This document shows, piece after piece, positions 1 to 9,478 of a DNA stretch of 51,943 bases. The DNA is taken from contig JAHEZH010000019.1 of assembly GCA_023251155.1 (NCBI GenBank), positions 1 through 51,943 on the forward strand, written 5' to 3'. The notes under the pieces were generated by a model. It did not search any database. It saw only the letters and a program-made list of their open reading frames with translations, and was not told the DNA's origin. The stretch is from Flammeovirgaceae bacterium (GTDB taxonomy: Bacteria > Bacteroidota > Bacteroidia > Cytophagales > Cyclobacteriaceae). Each line of letters opens with the position of its first letter. The first letter of the stretch is position 1. A program made the translations under genes and the position numbers.

Positions 1-2
1 AA

Positions 3-641
3 GCACAGGCTTCCTATGCTTACCACCTGGGTATCAAAGGAAGTAAATTGAGCTTAGGTATGCGGGTAGGTCTTTACTCTCAGACCCTCAACTTTGATCA
101 ATATCGTGCTACTCAACCTGGCGACCCATTATTAAATGCTTCAGGTAAGGAATCACAGGTAAGACCAGATCTTGCTGTGGGGGCATTCTTTCGTAAAGAA
201 AAGTACTATGCGGGTGTCAGCTTCAGCCACCTGATCAAATCAGAATTTGATTTTGGCGTGAGCCAGAGAAGTCCGCTGCAAAGTCACCTGTATGTAACAG
301 GGGGATACTATTATCAAATGAGTTTCGATCTTCGTTTTCAGTTCAGTACTTTAATCAAATCAGACTTTACCAAAACCTCTGCCGACCTTAGTGCTTTAGC
401 ATACTTTAAAGATACTATGTGGGGAGGTTTATCGTTTCGTCAGTCAGAAGCGGCCATCCTTTTATTAGGATATAGCTTTTTGAAAGACAAGTCATTGAAG
501 CTGGGATATGCATTGGATTATGTGGTGAAAGACCAGCAGGCCAAGCAACCTACTTCACACGAATTTATGCTTTCATATGAACTGCCAGTAAATCCGGGTA
601 GCGGCAAAAAGGTTGTCCGAACCCCGCGTTACAGGCACTAA
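3..641 (+). CDS. PorP/SprF family type IX secretion membrane protein, C-terminal part
   Basis: The reading frame is open from the window edge at base 3, so the N-terminus and signal peptide lie outside; about 213 residues remain. The alternating hydrophobic and polar pattern, with many Tyr, Phe and Gly residues, fits an outer-membrane beta-barrel. Phrases such as YAGVSFSHL and LGYALDYVV are typical of the PorP/SprF family, which is linked to type IX secretion and to anchoring SprB-like adhesins. The gene sits 139 bp upstream of gldK in the same orientation, the usual position for a porP/sprF paralogue at a gldKLMN (porKLMN) locus. The TTG at 48 is internal and is not the real start. PorP and SprF cannot be told apart from this fragment, so no symbol is given. 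Confidence 0.82.
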   Translation, partial: AQASYAYHLGIKGSKLSLGMRVGLYSQTLNFDQYRATQPGDPLLNASGKESQVRPDLAVGAFFRKEKYYAGVSFSHLIKSEFDFGVSQRSPLQSHLYVTGGYYYQMSFDLRFQFSTLIKSDFTKTSADLSALAYFKDTMWGGLSFRQSEAAILLLGYSFLKDKSLKLGYALDYVVKDQQAKQPTSHEFMLSYELPVNPGSGKKVVRTPRYRH

Positions 642-779
642 ACTGAAAATAATTTTGCTTTTTTAATGATTTTGCAGAATTTGGTATTCTATTTTTTAAA
701 ACTGAAGGCAAAAAGGTAACTTTCGAGTCTGAAAAAATTTGGCTTTGATCGAAAGTAAAAGTTTGTAATATATCTGAAT

Positions 780-1877
780 ATGAACAAAACAGTTTCTCCA
801 AAAGGATTAAGCTATGTGGCAATGTTCGCACTTGTTGCCTCTATGACAAGTTGCGGCCTCCTAGGCATAGGTGGTAAAAAAGGTGGCGACCAAGGGGAAT
901 TGGTGGGCGTGCCAAACCGTGAAGGTTGGGTGATGACCATTCCATATGGTATGGTACCGGTACCAGCAGGTACTTTTCACATGGGGCAAGCAGATGAAGA
1001 TCCTGCTTCTACTCAGATAAACTTTAACAAACAGGTAACTATCGGTCCGTTTTTCATGGATGATACCGAAATTACCAATAATGAGTATCGTCAATTCACG
1101 AACTTCTTTATCTCTGATAACGGAACCATCGATGGTTTCCCAACGGTAGGTATCGATGAGTTCAAACAAAAATACTATCCTGACACGACAGCCTGGGTAA
1201 GAGATTTCGCTCACCACATGGGTGACCCTATTCAGGATTACTACTACTGGCACCCGGGTTATGATCAATATCCTGTTGTAGGGATCAACTGGGATGCAGC
1301 CGTATTTTTCGGTCAGTGGAGAACAGCCTACCTGAATGATTACCGCAAGACAGTAGGTGAGTTTCCAATGCCTGAGTTCCGTCTTCCTTCGGAAGCGGAG
1401 TGGGAATATGCATCACGTGGTGGAAGAGATATGAACAAGTATCCCTGGGGTAACCCGTACATCCGTAACTCAAAAGGCTGTATGTTGGCGAACTTCAAGC
1501 CTGGCCGTGGTAACTTCTATGATGACGGTTTTGCTTATACTTCACCGGTAATGTCTTACTTCCCTAATGACTACGGATTATTTGATACTTCAGGTAACGT
1601 ATCAGAGTGGGTGTTAGACGATTTCAACCCGGCATCAGTTCCTACCGTTTGGGATTTGAACCCTCAGTTTATTGATCAGCGCACTAATCCAGACAGCAAG
1701 AAATACAATGCGAAAATTCCTCCTAAAAAAGTAGTGCGTGGAGGTTCATGGAAAGATGTTGCTTACTTCCTTGAAACAGGTACAAGAACGTACGAATACA
1801 AAGATTCTTCCAGAGCGTATATCGGCTTCCGTTGTGCCCTTACTCACCTCGGTCGTTCATCGGGAAGTGAATTTTAA
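780..1877 (+). CDS. gldK: Gliding motility / T9SS lipoprotein GldK (PorK)
   Basis: Outer-membrane lipoprotein of the type IX secretion system that forms the periplasmic ring with GldN. The 365-residue protein starts with a lipoprotein signal ending in MTSC, with the lipidated Cys at residue 25. The rest, about residues 55-360, is a formylglycine-generating-enzyme (FGE/SUMF1-like) fold. It shows the characteristic FRLPSEAEWEYASRGG, GLFDTSGNVSEWVLD and VVRGGSWKD stretches and ends with YIGFRCA. The FGE fold serves as scaffold in GldK, and catalysis is not expected. The gene is followed by gldL after 62 bp and is the first of four genes in the order gldK-L-M-N. The ATG at 780 directly precedes the signal peptide. 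Confidence 0.95.
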   Translation: MNKTVSPKGLSYVAMFALVASMTSCGLLGIGGKKGGDQGELVGVPNREGWVMTIPYGMVPVPAGTFHMGQADEDPASTQINFNKQVTIGPFFMDDTEITNNEYRQFTNFFISDNGTIDGFPTVGIDEFKQKYYPDTTAWVRDFAHHMGDPIQDYYYWHPGYDQYPVVGINWDAAVFFGQWRTAYLNDYRKTVGEFPMPEFRLPSEAEWEYASRGGRDMNKYPWGNPYIRNSKGCMLANFKPGRGNFYDDGFAYTSPVMSYFPNDYGLFDTSGNVSEWVLDDFNPASVPTVWDLNPQFIDQRTNPDSKKYNAKIPPKKVVRGGSWKDVAYFLETGTRTYEYKDSSRAYIGFRCALTHLGRSSGSEF

Positions 1878-1939
1878 AAAATTAGAAAACCTCGTTATCT
1901 TTATAAAAACTATAAGTTTAAAAATTAAACTCTACTAAA

Positions 1940-2764
1940 ATGAGCAAGAAAAAAGGCGGATTCATGGACTTACTCTACAAAACCATTATGCCCAAAGTAT
2001 ATGGTGTTGGGGGTGCAGTGGTAATTATTGGTGCTTTGTTTAAAATTATTCACTTACCTGGAGCGGATTTCATGCTTATTGCCGGTCTTGGAACTGAAGC
2101 TGCCATCTTCTTTTTGAGTGCTTTTGAGCCTGCTCATGCTGAAATTGATTGGTCTAAAGTATATCCTGAATTAGCAGAAGATTTTGAAGGTGCAGTTGCT
2201 GCCCCCACTCGCATCAGCAACAAGCCAGCTGCTGGTGAATCTCCATTATTGAAAATTGACGAGATGTTAAAGACAGCTAAGGTAGATCAAAACTTGCTTG
2301 ATAACCTTGGTAAGGGCCTTAACAATCTGGCTACTTCCGCTAAGGAAATGAACAGCCTTTCAAGTGCTGCAGTAGCAACTAACGAATATGCTAAAAACGT
2401 TCAAACCGCTGCCACCTCGTTAGTAGAAATGAACAAGTCATACGGAGTAGCAATGAAGGCTGTTTCTGATATGGCTGGCGCTTCTAAAGACACGGGTGAA
2501 TATCACAAGCAGATGCAGGCTGTTACCAAGAATCTTCAGGCGTTGAATTCTGTTTATGAAATGGAATTGAAAGATGCGGATTCTCATGTGAAGAACATGA
2601 ACAAGTTCTATGAAAGCCTAACAGGTGCTATGCAAGGACTGACTCAGGTAGGTAACAACACTACTAAGTTCACTGGCGAATTGACCAAGCTTACAGATAA
2701 CCTGACTTCTTTGAACAAAGTTTATGGCAGCATGCTCACTGCTATGAAGGGTTCTGAGAAATAA
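1940..2764 (+). CDS. gldL: Gliding motility / T9SS inner-membrane motor protein GldL (PorL)
   Basis: GldL and GldM form the proton-driven rotary motor for type IX secretion and gliding. The 274-residue protein has two transmembrane helices, about residues 20-38 and 43-62. The second contains Glu53 and is closely followed by Glu63. That 10-residue spacing matches the two glutamates known to matter in Flavobacterium GldL. The cytoplasmic remainder (residues 70-274) is mostly helical and has repeated phrases of the type LNSVYEMELKDA and LNKVYGSML, as in the family. It lies between gldK (62 bp upstream) and gldM (37 bp downstream). The start is the ATG at 1940. Confidence 0.95.
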   Translation: MSKKKGGFMDLLYKTIMPKVYGVGGAVVIIGALFKIIHLPGADFMLIAGLGTEAAIFFLSAFEPAHAEIDWSKVYPELAEDFEGAVAAPTRISNKPAAGESPLLKIDEMLKTAKVDQNLLDNLGKGLNNLATSAKEMNSLSSAAVATNEYAKNVQTAATSLVEMNKSYGVAMKAVSDMAGASKDTGEYHKQMQAVTKNLQALNSVYEMELKDADSHVKNMNKFYESLTGAMQGLTQVGNNTTKFTGELTKLTDNLTSLNKVYGSMLTAMKGSEK

Positions 2765-2801
2765 TTGAATTAGGATTTTAAAGTTTTAAAACCCACATAA
2801 G

Positions 2802-4394
2802 ATGGCAGGTGCTAAAGAAACCCCCAGGCAGAAATTGATCGGTATGATGTATCTGGTGCTGCTGGCTATGCTTGCGCTCCAGGTAAGTAGTGCCGTACTC
2901 GAGAAATTTGCGATTATCAACGTTACCTTGGAAGAGGTAAGACAAGAGACGAATATTAAGAACACCACACTTGCTGGTAATATTGAAAAACTGGCTGCCG
3001 GAAAGACCAACGAAAAAGTTTTAAAGGCAGTTGATGATTCGAAAAAGGCGCGTGAAGCAACCAAAACTATTCTGGATAAGCTGGATAAGCTGAAGACAGA
3101 TATGATCAAGTTGTCAAATACGGATAAAGTGGATGAGAAGGTGATCAATGACCATGGTTCTAAAGTAGCTACCATGATGATGGATCCCCGTGCCACTACA
3201 GGTAAGGATTTTGAGAAATCATTGAATGATTTTGTGACCACGATGTCATCCATAACCGGAGAGAAGTATGAAAAGATAGCTAAAGCTCCTAAGGATATCG
3301 ATTTCTTTAAAGATGATCCGGATCACAACAAGAAAGACTTCATTACTTTCACATTTGAAAATACACCTCCGATTGCGGCCTTAGCAACAATCTCAGAATA
3401 CCAAACTCAGATTCTTGATATTGAGAATAAGGTGTTGACCAATTTGGCGGCCAAGGTGGATGCTACTAACGTAAAGTTTGACAAGATCGTACCAATGGTA
3501 AAACCGGTTTCTTCGGTGGTTGCAGCAGGTACAAAATATGAAGCAGACATGTTCATTACGGCATCAGCAGAAGGTCTTACTCCTCAGATGTTTAGAAATG
3601 GACAGAAGATTGAAGTAGTTCAGGATCCGATTACAAAGGTGATGATGGGTAAAGTTTCTTTCCCGGCATCTGCCAGCAACTACGATGACAAAGGATTGTC
3701 AAAACAAACTTTCGAGGCAACGATAAAGATTGGAGAAGATGCGGAACAGACATATAAGCAGACGATCGAGTATTTTGTAGCGAAGCCAATTATTCGTGTA
3801 ACTACAGGTAATGCTCCTACTCTTTATTTGAATTGCGGAAACTTTGTAAACATTGAAGTTCCTTCTTTGGGTACAAGCTATAACCCTTCTTTCTCTGGTA
3901 AAGGTGCTGAAATCATTAAAGGTTCTAAGGCGGGTCAGGTGACCATCGTTCCTAAGGAAAGAAAAGTTTCGGTAACGGTATCAAATAGTGGTGCTGTTTT
4001 AGGAACTGAAAACTTCGATGTGAAGCCAATTCCACGTCCTCACGTGACTAAGAAAGATCAATCCGGTAAAGAGGTAGATCCGAAGAGTGGTGCAAAGATT
4101 TCTCAGTTGACTCAGCTTCGTATTTCAGTAGAACCGGATGATAACTTTAAAAATGAAGTTCCAAAGGATGCCGGTTACCGCGTACGAAGCATGGAAGTGC
4201 TTTTGAGAAGAGGTACTGCATTCGTGGCTACGCAGAATACAACATCAGAATTGGTGGATGTAAATGCCTGGAAGAGCCAGATGAAACCGGGTGATGTGAT
4301 CGTTTGCCACATCAGAGGCGTAACCCGTAAAACATTCCAGGGAACAGACGAGAAGGTGGATTTTGACGTTTATGAACTGGTTTCATTACAGTAA
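2802..4394 (+). CDS. gldM: Gliding motility / T9SS motor protein GldM (PorM)
   Basis: The 530-residue protein is the periplasm-spanning partner of GldL. It has a short cytoplasmic start, one transmembrane helix (RQKLIGMMYLVLLAMLALQV, about residues 9-30) and a long periplasmic part made of helical D1 and beta-rich D2-D4 domains. The N-terminal Arg-Gln-Lys before the helix is a family hallmark. The length is close to the usual 510-530 residues. The gene ends 5 bp before gldN, so translation of the two is likely coupled. Nothing suggests truncation or rearrangement. Confidence 0.95.
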   Translation: MAGAKETPRQKLIGMMYLVLLAMLALQVSSAVLEKFAIINVTLEEVRQETNIKNTTLAGNIEKLAAGKTNEKVLKAVDDSKKAREATKTILDKLDKLKTDMIKLSNTDKVDEKVINDHGSKVATMMMDPRATTGKDFEKSLNDFVTTMSSITGEKYEKIAKAPKDIDFFKDDPDHNKKDFITFTFENTPPIAALATISEYQTQILDIENKVLTNLAAKVDATNVKFDKIVPMVKPVSSVVAAGTKYEADMFITASAEGLTPQMFRNGQKIEVVQDPITKVMMGKVSFPASASNYDDKGLSKQTFEATIKIGEDAEQTYKQTIEYFVAKPIIRVTTGNAPTLYLNCGNFVNIEVPSLGTSYNPSFSGKGAEIIKGSKAGQVTIVPKERKVSVTVSNSGAVLGTENFDVKPIPRPHVTKKDQSGKEVDPKSGAKISQLTQLRISVEPDDNFKNEVPKDAGYRVRSMEVLLRRGTAFVATQNTTSELVDVNAWKSQMKPGDVIVCHIRGVTRKTFQGTDEKVDFDVYELVSLQ

Positions 4395-4399
4395 TTGAT

Positions 4400-5299
4400 A
4401 TGAATAAGAAAATAGGTATAGGTCTTGTAGCGCTTTTGGCATGGTGTAGTGTTTCTGTTGCTCAGGAGACAGATGGTCAGATTAACCCTAACTCTTTGTT
4501 GGGAATTCCTAAATACGAACAACTTTATAAGGTAAAGGTGTGGCGTAATATGGATTTGCGTGAAAAACAGAATAAAGGTTTTTATGCAAAAGGCAACGAG
4601 ATGACGAAGATCATCATTGCAGCCATTAAATCAGGAGAGCTAGCAGACGTATACGAATCCGATTCTCTTACAACAAAAAAGCCTAAGGATATATTTATTA
4701 GTGGTTTGACTGCTCAGGCTGGTCAAACCATGAGTCCGTGGGATCCAGCTGCCAGTTATTATGTAGGAGATCGTGTTAGCTATAATGGTAAGGATTACGA
4801 AGCTACTGATAACAGTACTGGAGTAAACCCTTCTACTTCGAAGGATCAGTGGCAACCCACTTCTGCCGGTAAGGCAATTGAGTTCTCTCAGGCACAAATG
4901 CATAAATTGACATTGGTTGAAGACGTGATCTTCGACAAGAGAAGATCAAGGTTGTATTATGATATCCTGGCGATCGGCATTGAAGCGTATGATGAAAATG
5001 CCGGTGGTTATCGTAAACTGGGTTATTTGAAGTACAAAGATCTGGAAAAAGTATTCCGTAATCATCCGGATGAAGCAATCTGGTTCAACCGCTATAACAC
5101 TGCGGAGAACAGAAATTACGCAGATGCGTTCTTGCTCAGATTATTCCATGCTACGATTGATAAAGTAGAGAACCCTGATGATGATCGTATCTTCGATACG
5201 TACCTGAGCAATGGCCGTCCTTACAGAGAGGCAGTTTGGGCAACCGAGTGGGAAGAAATGAAGATGATGGAAAGAGAACACAACCTTTGGGAGTTTTAA
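4400..5299 (+). CDS. gldN: Gliding motility / T9SS ring protein GldN (PorN) with inserted CBM5/12-like segment
   Basis: Periplasmic ring subunit that binds GldK and GldM. The 299 residues start with a signal peptide cut after SVSVAQ. The N-terminal part contains KVKVWRNMDLREKQN, and the C-terminal part contains IFDKRRSRLYYDILAIGIE and ends with WEEMKMMEREHNLWEF; all are typical of GldN. Between them, about residues 112-154 (bases 4733-4861), sits a stretch with WDPAASYYVGDRVSYNG, YEATD, NPST and WQP. Its spacing of Trp, Tyr, Gly-Asp-x-Val, Tyr and final Trp-Gln-Pro matches chitin-binding family 5/12 modules. GldN proteins I know lack such an insert. The frame is continuous across it. The gene closes the operon and is followed by a terminator. 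Confidence 0.93.
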   Translation: MNKKIGIGLVALLAWCSVSVAQETDGQINPNSLLGIPKYEQLYKVKVWRNMDLREKQNKGFYAKGNEMTKIIIAAIKSGELADVYESDSLTTKKPKDIFISGLTAQAGQTMSPWDPAASYYVGDRVSYNGKDYEATDNSTGVNPSTSKDQWQPTSAGKAIEFSQAQMHKLTLVEDVIFDKRRSRLYYDILAIGIEAYDENAGGYRKLGYLKYKDLEKVFRNHPDEAIWFNRYNTAENRNYADAFLLRLFHATIDKVENPDDDRIFDTYLSNGRPYREAVWATEWEEMKMMEREHNLWEF

Positions 5300-5317
5300 T
5301 ATTCCTCAGACGAATAA

Positions 5318-5345
5318 AAAAAGGGAGCTAATGGCTCCCTTTTCT
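5318..5345. terminator. Bidirectional terminator between gldN and uvrC
   Basis: The stem AAGGGAGC (5321-5328) pairs with GCTCCCTT (5334-5341) around a 5-base loop. An A-run lies on the left and a T-run on the right, so the hairpin can stop transcripts from both gldN and the convergent uvrC operon. Confidence 0.85.
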
Positions 5346-7123
5346 TATTGCCCATGAATCAGATCGGCCTTCTTTTTACCGATGAGTGTGATCAGCTCAT
5401 CATGTGGAGCTTCTTTGATTTTTTTCCAGGATTTGTATTTTGCTAATAAAGCATCCGCTGTTTTTTTACCAATGCCTTTGATTCCTTCCATCTCCGTGGT
5501 GAAGCTGGCCTTGCTTCGCTTCTGCCGGTGAAAAGTAATGGCAAAACGGTGCGCTTCATCCCTTATGCGCTGGATCAACAGCAGGCCAGGTGATTTTTTG
5601 TGAATAAGCAGTGGAAGCGGGTCTTCCGGATAGTAAATCTCTTCCAGTCGCTTTGCGATACCAACAATAGGGATGCGTCCGTAGAGCGCCAGTTCCTGCA
5701 AAGCTTCGCAGGCACTACTCAGCTGACCTTTACCCCCATCGACTATAATCAGACTTGGCATCTGTCCATTTTCTTCGATGATGCGCTTGTATCTTCTTCC
5801 TACAATTTCTTTCATGGAAGCGAAGTCATTCGGACCTTCTACCGTCTTGATGTTAAAATGGCGGTAGCCTGATTTATCGGCTTTACCATCGACAAATCGC
5901 ACCATAGAAGCTACGGGTGAAGTACCCTGGAAGTTCGAGTTATCGAAACACTCTATAATAACAGGCAGTTGTTGCAGGCGAAGATCTTTTTGTAAAATTT
6001 CTAATACGGTATTCTTCTTCGCTTTCTTTTCTTCTTTGTCGATCTCCTTTTTGCTTTTTAGATACAGTGCGTTCTTTAATGACAGTGAAACCAGATGTTT
6101 TTTATCGCCAATCTGCGGCACAATGTTCTCAATTTCTTCAGGCTTAACGAGGAGGGGAACATTACTGAACACCGTAGTATTCGTGCTAAAGTCAGTCAGC
6201 CGGATTTCCTGAAAGGCATAGGTGATGAGATCCTCATCGGTTTCATCCAGTCTTTTCTTGATCTCCAGGTTTTTAGAGAAGATGATGGCACCTTCTTTGA
6301 TTTGCAGGTAATTAATAAATGCTTCCTGTTCACCACTGGCAATGGTAATTACATCAATGTCTGTGATCTTTCGGTTAACTACCAACGACTTTGTCTGGAA
6401 CTTTTCAAGCAGTAGTAGTTTGTTTTTGAAGCGCTCGGCTTTTTCAAATTGCATGGTTTCTGCGGCCTCTGTCATGCGTTCTTTAAAGTGCCGCTCTACA
6501 ATACTGATCTGACCCTTGATGATCGTGCGTGCCTGTGCAATGTCGTCCAGGTATTCTTCTTCATTCTGAAGACCTTCACAGGGGCCTTTGCAATTGCCGA
6601 TATGGTATTCAAGGCACACTTTGTATTTCCTCTGTTCGATATTATCGGCCGATAATAACAGGTTGCAAGTACGGATGGAGTACAACTGACGAATCAGATC
6701 CAGTACATTTTTCATGGACACCACACTGGAGTAGGGTCCGAAGTATTCGCCTGCTCCTTGCGTATACGTGCGTGTGGAAATTATTCTGGGAAATCGTTCT
6801 TTGAGAATACAGAGATAAGGAAAAGTCTTATCGTCTTTCAGAAGGATATTATACTTAGGCTGATTCTGCTTGATGAAATTGTTTTCCATCAGCAACGCAT
6901 CAAACTCCGTATTGGCAATGGTGTATTCGATCTTGACAATTTCAGAAACGAGCTTTTCTGTTTTACGGCTATCGTGTGCTTTTACAAAATAACTACTTAC
7001 TCTTTTTTTTATGCTCTTGGCCTTGCCAACATAGATGAGTGTGTTATCCGAATTGTAAAACCGGTAAATGCCTGGATCATCCGGCAGTGTGATAACCTGA
7101 CGCCGTATTTCATCATTCATCAT
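5345..7123 (-). CDS. uvrC: Excinuclease ABC subunit C
   Basis: UvrC makes the dual incisions in nucleotide excision repair after UvrAB has marked the lesion. The 592 residues hold an N-terminal GIY-YIG nuclease (GIYRFY at 18-23, YVGKA at about 31-35). A four-Cys cluster follows (CNLLLS, CLEYHIGNCKGPC), then a UVR helical hairpin at about 205-240. Next comes the RNase H-like second nuclease, with FDNSNFQGTSPVASMV and IIVDGGKGQL. C-terminal helix-hairpin-helix motifs (GIKGIGKKTADALL, LIGKKKADLI) end the protein. Length is normal. It is the last gene of a minus-strand operon and starts 6 bp after the stop of the upstream penicillin-binding protein gene. A second in-frame ATG follows the first directly. 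Confidence 0.97.
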   Translation of the reverse strand: MMNDEIRRQVITLPDDPGIYRFYNSDNTLIYVGKAKSIKKRVSSYFVKAHDSRKTEKLVSEIVKIEYTIANTEFDALLMENNFIKQNQPKYNILLKDDKTFPYLCILKERFPRIISTRTYTQGAGEYFGPYSSVVSMKNVLDLIRQLYSIRTCNLLLSADNIEQRKYKVCLEYHIGNCKGPCEGLQNEEEYLDDIAQARTIIKGQISIVERHFKERMTEAAETMQFEKAERFKNKLLLLEKFQTKSLVVNRKITDIDVITIASGEQEAFINYLQIKEGAIIFSKNLEIKKRLDETDEDLITYAFQEIRLTDFSTNTTVFSNVPLLVKPEEIENIVPQIGDKKHLVSLSLKNALYLKSKKEIDKEEKKAKKNTVLEILQKDLRLQQLPVIIECFDNSNFQGTSPVASMVRFVDGKADKSGYRHFNIKTVEGPNDFASMKEIVGRRYKRIIEENGQMPSLIIVDGGKGQLSSACEALQELALYGRIPIVGIAKRLEEIYYPEDPLPLLIHKKSPGLLLIQRIRDEAHRFAITFHRQKRSKASFTTEMEGIKGIGKKTADALLAKYKSWKKIKEAPHDELITLIGKKKADLIHGQ

Positions 7124-7129
7124 GATGGA

Positions 7130-9478
7130 TTAATTATTAATAGGGAAAGGCACTACTTCTTCCTGTGTAGCCGTGGAGTCGGAATCGCTGTATCGGCCGC
7201 AGTCGAACGTCATGTTCAATCCACCGCTTGGCCGCTTGAACTGTCCCTTCGTCACACCCAGCGAAGGATCGGCATATACTTTCAGCATGTATTTTTCCCA
7301 TATCGGCCGTGCTGTTCGTGCACCTGATCCGAATGTCCATGAAGGGAAGTGGATGTTACGTTCATCACCACCCACCCAGGCACCGCTTACCAGGTTATGT
7401 GTTACCCCCATGTACCAGCCATCGGAAGCATTATCAGTTGTTCCGGTTTTACCTCCCACCTCATTGTCTTTCTTAATTTCATAACTCAAACCACCTGATG
7501 TTCCTTCACGCTCTTCCACACCACCGCGAAGCATATACAGCATCTTATAAGCCGTTTCTTCATTTAATGCCTGCCGTGTTTTAGGAACGAAATTTTGAAG
7601 CACATTGCCATTTTTATCTTCGATACGTGTGATGAAGTAAGGCTCGATATAGATACCACTGTTCACGTAAGTACTGTACGCTCCCACCAATTCATAAAGT
7701 GAAACATCACTCGTGCCAAGGCACAATGAGGGTACCGCATCTAACTTGCTCTGTATGCCAACGCGATGAGCGAACTCCACTACATTTTGAGCCCCCAGAT
7801 CTTTCAGAAGCTGAGCCGTAATGGAGTTAATGGAACGCGCCATTGCCTGACGAATGTTTACCTCTTCTCCTGTACCTCTTCCTCCTTCTGCATTTTCAGG
7901 ACACCAGACCGGTTGACCAGGCTGAGTAAAACAAGGCGAAATGTCTTTCATCTTTTGACACGGTGAGTATCCGTTTTCCATTGCCAGGCCATACACAAAT
8001 GGTTTGAAGGTAGATCCTGGCTGACGTTTACCCTGGCGCACGTGGTCGTACTTAAAGAATTTATGATTGACACCACCCACCCATGCTTTGATCGCACCGG
8101 TGTTAGGATCCATCGACATCATGCCCGACTGAAGGAATCGCTTGTAGTAATTCAATGAATCCATGGAGCTGAATAATGTATCACGTTCGCCTTTCCATGA
8201 AAACACAGTCATTTGTTTTTTCAAGTTGAGCATAATCTTCAGTGAATCAGAGTCAGCTCCATACCTGGCGGCATATAAACGATAAGCTTCTGTTTGTTTT
8301 ATTTTTATGTTAAGGAAATTAGGGATTTCAGCAAACTTGTCGTTCACCCATGGATTGTGATTGCCGGGTTTGTTTTTCCAGGCGTTATCAAATCCTTGCT
8401 GAAGCTTGGCCATGTGTTCGGCCATTGCTTCTTCGGCATAGCGCTGCATACGGCTATCAATAGTGGTGTGAATTTTCAAGCCGGAGTTCCAGAGATCAAT
8501 TCCTTTTTCTTTACAGAAAGCCATCAGTTCACCGGTGATGACTGTACGGAAATAAGTAGCTAATCCGCGATTTTGATTTTGAACACTGTAATCCAGTTGA
8601 ATCGGAAGTGCTTTGATCGAATCCAATTGTGCTTTGGTCTTTATTTTATACTGATGCTGATATACTTTGTCAAGCACCTGGTTTCTCTTTCGCAATGCAT
8701 TATTGGGCATGGTTTTAGGATTGAAGCGCGACGGATTCTGGAGCATGCCTACCAGCATGGCTGACTCCTGTAGATTAAGGCTATCCGGGCTTTTATTAAA
8801 ATAAGTTTTAGCGGCCACTTTAATACCGAATGCATTGCTATTGAAAGTAGCCGTATTCAGGTACATGGTCATGATTTCTTCTTTGGTAAATCTTCTTTCC
8901 AGATCGACAGAGATCATCCATTCTTTTGTTTTCTCTACAATACGCTTGGGAAAACCGCCCAGTTTAGCAATATGTCCATCGAGGCTGTGATCTTCGTTTT
9001 GAGTATAGAGAATTTTCGCCAGCTGCTGCGTCAGTGTACTTCCGCCTCCCTGCGGATGAAATGTAAGTACTCCATAGATTACTCGCAGAAATGCCTGAAA
9101 GTCCAGGCCGGAATGATCAAAGAAGCGATGGTCTTCAGAAATGATTAATGTTCTCTTCAGATCTTCCGACATTTCATCGAGGGTGATCTGGCTGCGGTTG
9201 TAGCGGGCATAAGCTCCCAGCAATACTCCATCTGATGAAATCACTTCTGAAGAAAGATCGTTTTCTGGATTTTCGATGGCCTTGCTATCCGGCATACCGC
9301 CATAAAGTCCGAACAAATCAATGCTAACGGTAAAGACAAAGAGCGGACCTCCTAAAATGAATACCAGAAAGAGTATCCAGGTGTACTTGATTACCTTATG
9401 AAACCAGGGGCGTTCGATCTTTAGCCAATCACTGATTTTTTGTTTGATAGTTGCGATCAAAGAAGGTGAGGTACTCAT
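7130..9478 (-). CDS. Bifunctional penicillin-binding protein 1A (glycosyltransferase/transpeptidase)
   Basis: Class A PBP that polymerises and cross-links peptidoglycan in the periplasm. The 782 residues have one membrane anchor (about 31-52). The family 51 glycosyltransferase has catalytic Glu115 in SEDHRFFDHSG and the QGGGSTLTQQLAK motif at 143-155. The transpeptidase has Ser489 in GSTFKPF (SxxK), SIN at 549-551 (SxN) and KTGT at 677-680. The Cys-containing insert near 507-526 (CQKMKDISPC..WCPE) is common in Bacteroidota PBP1A. The start overlaps the 3' end of sprE by 50 bp. No other Met occurs before the membrane helix, so the overlap is probably real and implies translational coupling. 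Confidence 0.94.
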   Translation of the reverse strand: MSTSPSLIATIKQKISDWLKIERPWFHKVIKYTWILFLVFILGGPLFVFTVSIDLFGLYGGMPDSKAIENPENDLSSEVISSDGVLLGAYARYNRSQITLDEMSEDLKRTLIISEDHRFFDHSGLDFQAFLRVIYGVLTFHPQGGGSTLTQQLAKILYTQNEDHSLDGHIAKLGGFPKRIVEKTKEWMISVDLERRFTKEEIMTMYLNTATFNSNAFGIKVAAKTYFNKSPDSLNLQESAMLVGMLQNPSRFNPKTMPNNALRKRNQVLDKVYQHQYKIKTKAQLDSIKALPIQLDYSVQNQNRGLATYFRTVITGELMAFCKEKGIDLWNSGLKIHTTIDSRMQRYAEEAMAEHMAKLQQGFDNAWKNKPGNHNPWVNDKFAEIPNFLNIKIKQTEAYRLYAARYGADSDSLKIMLNLKKQMTVFSWKGERDTLFSSMDSLNYYKRFLQSGMMSMDPNTGAIKAWVGGVNHKFFKYDHVRQGKRQPGSTFKPFVYGLAMENGYSPCQKMKDISPCFTQPGQPVWCPENAEGGRGTGEEVNIRQAMARSINSITAQLLKDLGAQNVVEFAHRVGIQSKLDAVPSLCLGTSDVSLYELVGAYSTYVNSGIYIEPYFITRIEDKNGNVLQNFVPKTRQALNEETAYKMLYMLRGGVEEREGTSGGLSYEIKKDNEVGGKTGTTDNASDGWYMGVTHNLVSGAWVGGDERNIHFPSWTFGSGARTARPIWEKYMLKVYADPSLGVTKGQFKRPSGGLNMTFDCGRYSDSDSTATQEEVVPFPINN

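Noticed and set aside
2786..3253. A 155-codon open frame on the minus strand inside gldM
   Set aside because: It is fully antisense to a well-conserved gldM and has Ser/Val/Phe-rich shadow composition with no family resemblance.
6758..7327. Plus-strand frame of 189 codons across uvrC and the PBP1A gene end
   Set aside because: It is antisense to two clear genes, and its translation has no recognisable domain.
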